DNA of 64,000 bases from contig JAINUG010000037.1 in the NCBI GenBank assembly GCA_029706075.1, positions 5,646,166 through 5,710,165 of the forward strand. Reading direction: 5' to 3'. Of the stretch, positions 56,601-63,300 are shown piece by piece; within the stretch, counting starts at the first letter, position 1, and each line of letters begins with the position of its first letter. Source of the DNA: Aldrovandia affinis (taxonomy: Eukaryota > Chordata > Actinopteri > Notacanthiformes > Halosauridae). The position numbers and the translations under genes were made by a program. The notes beneath the pieces were generated by a model that did no database searches, was not told the DNA's origin, and saw nothing but the letters and a program-made list of their open reading frames with translations.

Positions 56601-59600
56601 AATCTTTGATAGTAATATGCATGTGATGTTTTTGTCCATGTGGGCCTCAGGCCCCCGGCAATGCTGTGGCCCATTCTCACATCCCTGTGCTTTTCAGATT
56701 GGACCCCGTCCTGTACAGGAAGTGCCAGGGCGACGCGTCCCGACTGTGCCACACCCACGGCTGGAACGAGACCAGCGAAATGATGCCCCCGGGCGCCATC
56801 TTCTCCTGCCTGTACCGCCACGCTTACCGCACAGAGGAGCAGGGCAGAAGGGTAGGGCGGCATTCCTTGAGCCAGGGCCAGCAGCGAGGCACAATGCCGA
56901 ACAAGCTGCTGCTTTGTCACTCTGTAGCCACTGTCATCAAATTCAATAGCTGAAGTAATAATTGTGAGAGCATCAAAGAATGATTAAATTCCCTTTTTCC
57001 ACTTCAAATACTTTGCAAACCAGTCTGGGTACTTTGGAAAGACAATGCCTTTAGGCATTAAACTGAAAATCCAGTGATCTTTGAATCTTTGATCTTTGAA
57101 GTGCAAGTAGATTAATGCACTCTGTGCCATTTCTTTCGGTTAAGCTGTGTATAGTGTTACAGCCCAGACCAATGGCTGTAGTAAATATGTATTTGACATG
57201 ATTGAAAATTTTCTATAATTGATTCAGATGAACATGTTTAAGAAAAGCTTTCGAAACTTTCAAGTAGCACTTGACTGACTTCTGGATCAGTCTCACCTAA
57301 TAATCTGTCCTCTGAATACTTTATTTTTTATTTTTTGTGTGCAAGAATGAACAATTGACCATGTATTCTATTGTGTAAACATATTATACAACGTAAATCC
57401 ATATGGATTAATAGTCAAATGACAGTGAAATTAGCCGTAGGATGATTAAGATTACATTTAAATTGGTTAACAAACTCTTCTGAATTTAACAGCCTCATTC
57501 AGCGGAATCCGTAAATGTGTATGTAAGTAATCACTCAGTTTATGAACTTAGATAATTATGGTGGATGATGATGATGATGATGGTCAAAATAAATATTGAA
57601 TTGATCATGTCTAAATTGGGAAAAAATGGATATCCAAGACAATTTTGCCAACTAATTGAATTTCATGATTTGCCAATATTTGCCAAGAATATTCCTGAAA
57701 TGTATCCACAAATAAATCATGGTCAGATAAAGCTTAATAGTTAAATCCCTTCCTCTGCTAATCAAGGAAATTTGTAAACGGAGTATAATTAAAATGACGT
57801 TGACATGATTCTTTAATTGCTCAATTGATGGGGTTGTTATGGAGACTCGAAGCCATAGGAGAGATATGCATGTGTTTGTCTGTCTCTGCACGCCTCCTCC
57901 TCCGCCGCCGCCTCCTCCTCCTCCTCCTCCTGCATGCTGACGGGCGTCTTCCCCCTGGTCTGTCCTCAGTTGTCCCGGGACTGTAAAGTGGAGGTCCAGA
58001 GGATCCTGCACCAGAGGGCCCTGGATGTCAAACTGGACCCTGAGCTGCAGAAGCGCTGCATGACGGACCTGGGCAAGTGGTGCAGCGAGAAGACCGAGAC
58101 GGGACAGGTGGGTGTCAGAGCGGCCCAACACTGCTCCTCTGTGCGAACGGTCCTTTGCACAGCATTACTCTTCTCTGCTGTGTAACATACCCGAAATATG
58201 AGGAACTTGCCTCTTCTCACCTTGAAAGGCTACCGATCCAGCGATCTTAATCAATCTTATTGGAGTCTAGTTTCCCACCAACTGGTGTGATGTTCTGTCT
58301 AACTTGTGTGATGTCTAACTGGTGTGATGTTCTGTTTGTCCACCAGGAGCTGGAGTGTCTGCAGGACCACCTGGAGGACCTGGTATCAGACTGCAGGGAT
58401 GTTGTTGGAAACCTGACAGAGTTGGAGTCTGAGGTATGGAGGGATAGGGCTCACTTCACACTGAATGGAGGGATAGGGCTCACTTCACACTGAGTATGGG
58501 GGGATAGGGCTCACTTCACACTGAGTATGGGGGGATAGGGCTCACTTCACACTGAGTATGGGGGATAGGGCTCACTTCACACTGAGTATGGGGGGATAGG
58601 GCTCACTTCACACAGAGAATGGAGGAATAGGGCTCACTTCACACAGAGAATGGTTTACTCTTTCCATTCAAGCACATGATTGAGAGGTTGTGAAACATTC
58701 AGTGCCTTGAGTTTTGATCTTTTGTCTGGTGCAGACATTGTAGACTGTGTAACATTGTTTTCTGTCAATTGAATTGTGTGATTGTAAGGGCTGGAGTAGT
58801 ATTCTGTACAGCTCAGATACTGTGCTTTCAGATTGGCCTTATTTCTTTATTTTATTCCCCCACAATCGTTCTTTTAGGTTATGACCATTTAAGCTGTTCT
58901 ACATTAGTTCCTCTCCTTTCAACAGGACATCCAGATCGAGGCTCTGCTGATGAGAGCTTGTGAACCAGTGATCCAGTCGCACTGTCACGTGAGTCTCACT
59001 GTGACCTGAAACACCCCTTTCACTGAACTTTACACCATACAGCCCGCCCTGGAGCGCTTTCATTGGCTCCTTCTGTTTCCAGCCTGCCCCGGAGCTCTTT
59101 CATTGGCTCCCTCTCTTTTTCCAGTCTGACCTGTAGCTCTCTCCCTGACCTGGTGCACTTGTTGGCTCCTGTTCACAGCTCCTTCCCTAACCCATAACTC
59201 TATGCTCTGAGGCACACACAGTTCATTTTGGATACATGGGAATGCCCAAATTCCTCAGACCTTTCACTTTAGCCACAACCAATTTAGACATCATAAATAT
59301 AGCCTCTTTTATATCATGCATTAGTGGACCTTGTGCCATGGGCTGCTGGCTGCTTTTGCAGACTGTGGGAATGTTTCCATGGTAGGCTGAAATCCTCATG
59401 CGCATGTCTCCCTGGCATGATTTTTCTCCAGAATTGAGCCTTGGATGGGAAACTGGCCTGGAAGCCCTGTGATTGTGGCACACAATTTTAGATGTAATCT
59501 CCTGCATGCTATTTACAACTCCATGTTAACACTGGTAAATCCTTCTGTAGGGTTATAGCATTTTAATAATGGCACCTTTGAGCTCATGGTCTTTATTTCA

Positions 59601-59878
59601 TTTAAACAGCAACAAAAAGCAGCTGATGTTTTGCTAATGTGTTGAGTTGCTTGGAGGTCATAAAGAGATTGTTGACAGATTAAATGATCAAATGTAGATT
59701 GCTTCATGACGAGGACACACAATAAACAGACTGGACGTCCAGTGAGATAAATGTATTTTAGAAGCATCTAATGGGAGCCTTTTCTGTCTAACATCTCTAT
59801 TCCCATCTCTCTCTATCCCAATCTTTCTATCTCCCAATCTCTCTCACACATTCTCTCTCTCACACTCTCTCTCTCACG

Positions 59879-59915
<37 letters not shown>

Positions 59916-60265
59916 GTTCTCCTCTCTCTCTCTCTCTCACGCGTTCTCCTCTCTCTCTCTCGCCTTCTCTCTCTCTCTCTCTCTCTCTCATGCGTTCTCC
60001 TCTCTCTCTCTCATGCGTTCTCTCTCTCTCTCACCCGTTCTCCTCTCTCTCTCTCACGCGCTCTCCTCTCTCTCTCACGTTCTCTCTCTCACGCGTTCTC
60101 TCTCTCACGCGTTCTCTCTCTCACGCGTTCTCTCTCTCTCACGCGTTCTCTCTCTCACGCGTTCTCTCTCTCACGCGTTCTCTCTCTCACGCGTTCTCCT
60201 CTCTCTCACGCATTCTCTCTCACGCGCTCTCCTCTCTCTCACGCACTCTCCCTCTCTCTCTCTCA

Positions 60266-60315
<50 letters not shown>

Positions 60316-63300
60316 GGAGGTTGCTGATAATCAGATTGATACGGGTGACCTGATGGAGTGCCTGGTGCAGAACAAGCACCAGAAAGAGATGAATGACAAG
60401 TGTTCTGTTGGGGTCACCCACTTCCAGCTGGTAAGAAGCCTGGGGTTTGCCATGCACTAGGTGTGCATTACAAACTTTTATCAACCCTGTAGGCTTTTCA
60501 GCTATGCTGGGTGAGTTGGTAAACAGTGGGTCTTTGCCCACTTTGCCTGGGGTGCTGTGGGCAGGTTGTAAGACTGACTGCACCCCCCTGTAGATTGATG
60601 TGGGTCAGGTTGACCTAATCCCATGTGATGTGTTGTGTTGGATGCCTGTGGGCATAGGCCTACTGTTTGACTTCAGTGCAGCTGTGGGCTAGCACTGCAC
60701 TGCTCTTAAGGGGGCAGTGCTTTTGAGCTCTCCTCAGAGTGTTTGGAGGGTCTCCCAGGTGGAGAATCTTTGGCGAGGTGGTGTGTTTGCCCGCCCGTCT
60801 ACTCACTCGTGACTCACTGCTCTCACCCTCTTCCTCTTCACGCACCAGATCCAGATGAAGGACTTCCGCTTCTCCTACAAGTTCAAGATGGCCTGCAAGG
60901 AGGATGTGCTCAAACTGTGCCCCAACATCAAGAAGAAGTGAGTGGGGAGGGGGGGGTCAGCAGGGGTCAGATATTGAAGCAGACTCCAGGGCATGGCCAA
61001 GCTCACAATTCTGGGTTAGACTGTCTTATTCTGAACAGCTGTTGGACGAACCAGGATATTTGGTCTGTGTGTAACAACGTATAGTACTTTTTGTATAGCT
61101 CCTGCAGGTTTGAGCTGTGAAAAAGAAGCCATCATTTGGGGTTTAGAGACACTGTTTGAGAATGCAGTGTATCCCAGTTTTGTGGATATAGTTGTATCCC
61201 AGTGCTGTTTACAGTTGCCTTCAAAATGCAGCCTGTGTGTCAGGAGCCTTAATGGATAGAACCTCTTGTCATAGCCTACCTGTGTGCTTCCTCCTCCTCT
61301 CTCTCTCTCTCTCTCCCTCTCTCCATCTCTGACATGGCGCTCTGTTCAGGGTGGATGTGGTGATTTGCCTGAGCACCACGGTGAGGAACGACACCCTGCA
61401 GGATGCGAAGGAGCAGCGCGTCTCTGTCAAGTGCCGCAAGCAGCTGCGCGTGGAGGAGCTGGAGATGGTGCGTCCCTGAGCGCTGACCAACCCGTAGCTT
61501 TGGTTACTCAGTTAGGGTCGCTTCACAGCTTCTATTTGAGGGCCGGAGACACAGTCCACGAGGTATTTCAACTCCCTTTAAACGGCCACCTCTCAGAACA
61601 GGGGAGGGAGGTGAAATCGTTGCACTCAGGGCAATGATTAGTTGACTGAAGTGGTTCAGTGCCTGGCTGGTGCAGGAGCTTGCTGAAACTGCAGCCCTCC
61701 AGAACCGGGGATAAGTAGCCCCTCCCTCCGACGTGACTGGCTGTTCTCACACTGTAGCTTTTCCTTAGTCTCTACCCCTGCCTTGGACAGCTCAAGCTGC
61801 TGTTTGCTGAATGACTCAACTGATTCCTTGAAGTGAAAACACCGGTACATTATTGAAAAAGGATCTGACGTGTTTTAGGTGTTTTGCAAGGTTAATTCCT
61901 AATTCTGCACTGTATTGCTGAGACTACAGAAAGCAGCATAATTTACCTGATTTATGTATGTTCTTTGAAGTCATTATTGATTAATTTAATCTGGGTGATG
62001 TTTAATATTCCTACTGTGAGATTTTCAGACTGCTGAAAGAATCTGTCGATTCCGATATCGACTTATTTTGTGAAGGAAGCCAACAGTGTAGAGTAGCCCC
62101 TAAATCTGGTGCATCTCAAACCATGGAGTTTTCTCTAATGCCTTTCATTACAGTCATGTGCACAAATAATCATCCTCCAGTATAATTCCAAGCTTTTTAA
62201 ATGACTGTCTTTGCTATTGTTTTGATTTAGGGTTTTATGCTCTTAAATGTCCTTCTATTTTGGACAGGACAGGTTTAATTTCTGCTGATATTGGGGGCAG
62301 GAATGTCTCATTGACCCGGCTGTTCCATGAGGCCTTGTTTTACCGCCAAGGGAATCAATGCTTTTCAATATGGCCTCCGCTGTCATTGATCCAACTTCAC
62401 CCCCTCGCCCTGCAGTCAGAAGATATCCGCCTGGAGCCGGACCTGTTCGACTCGTGCAAGCAGGACATCGGCAGGCTGTGCCCCAATGTGGCTTTCGGAA
62501 ATGCCCAGGTGAGACGCTGCCCACCAGCCAGAATACACCTGCACGACCTAAACCTGCGCGTCTGTTCTGAACAAACCTCGTTGGTGTTTAAATTTGTCCA
62601 CGGTTGTGAGCGAAGTCACGCGTGAGGTTAGACGTGTGGCTAGAGCACAAAGCCATGCGTGGGGTTTGACGTGCGACTGCAGCGCAGCAGAAGGTCTCTT
62701 ATCACACACAAGCAGAGCGCTCTCGCTCTCTGCATGCCATGTGTGCACGGAAAGGGAACGTGAGCCTGCCTCCGTCGGCTCCCTGCTCACCGCCTCCCTC
62801 CCTCCGTCCCACCCTTCCTGCAGGTGATCGAATGCCTGAAGGAGAACAAGAAGCAGCTGACGCAGCGCTGCCACCAGAGGGTCTTCAAACTGCAGGAGGT
62901 GGAGATGATGGACCCGGAGCTGGACTACCAGCTCATGAGGGTGTGCAAGCAGATGATAAAGGTGAGCAGGCAGTTGGCGCTTGATCGGGCTGCGGCCAGA
63001 GACCCGAGGCCTGGATTCAATCGATATCTCATTAAATCTGTCCATAACTTTGACTTGTAAATAAATAAATAAAATGTTCTTTTTTGTTTGTCAAACAGTT
63101 TGTGGGGTTCATTTTGGTTATTGCTGAACTTGCCACAGTGTGTGTGAAGAGAAAAAAAATCAATACACGCATTTCATTGTCATTCAGTTAAGGAAAAATG
63201 TACAAGGAGCCATCCACAGTACCTCTTCTTTCTCCAAGTGTGTCACTGCAGTGTACCTTATGCAAATCTCTTGTGGTGGTGTATTTTCTCATAGAATAAC

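Noticed and set aside
59990-60460. ORF rich in Ser, Leu and Arg (156 codons)
   Set aside because: It is a translation of the CT-rich array running into exon 15; only the part from 60317 is genuine GLG1.
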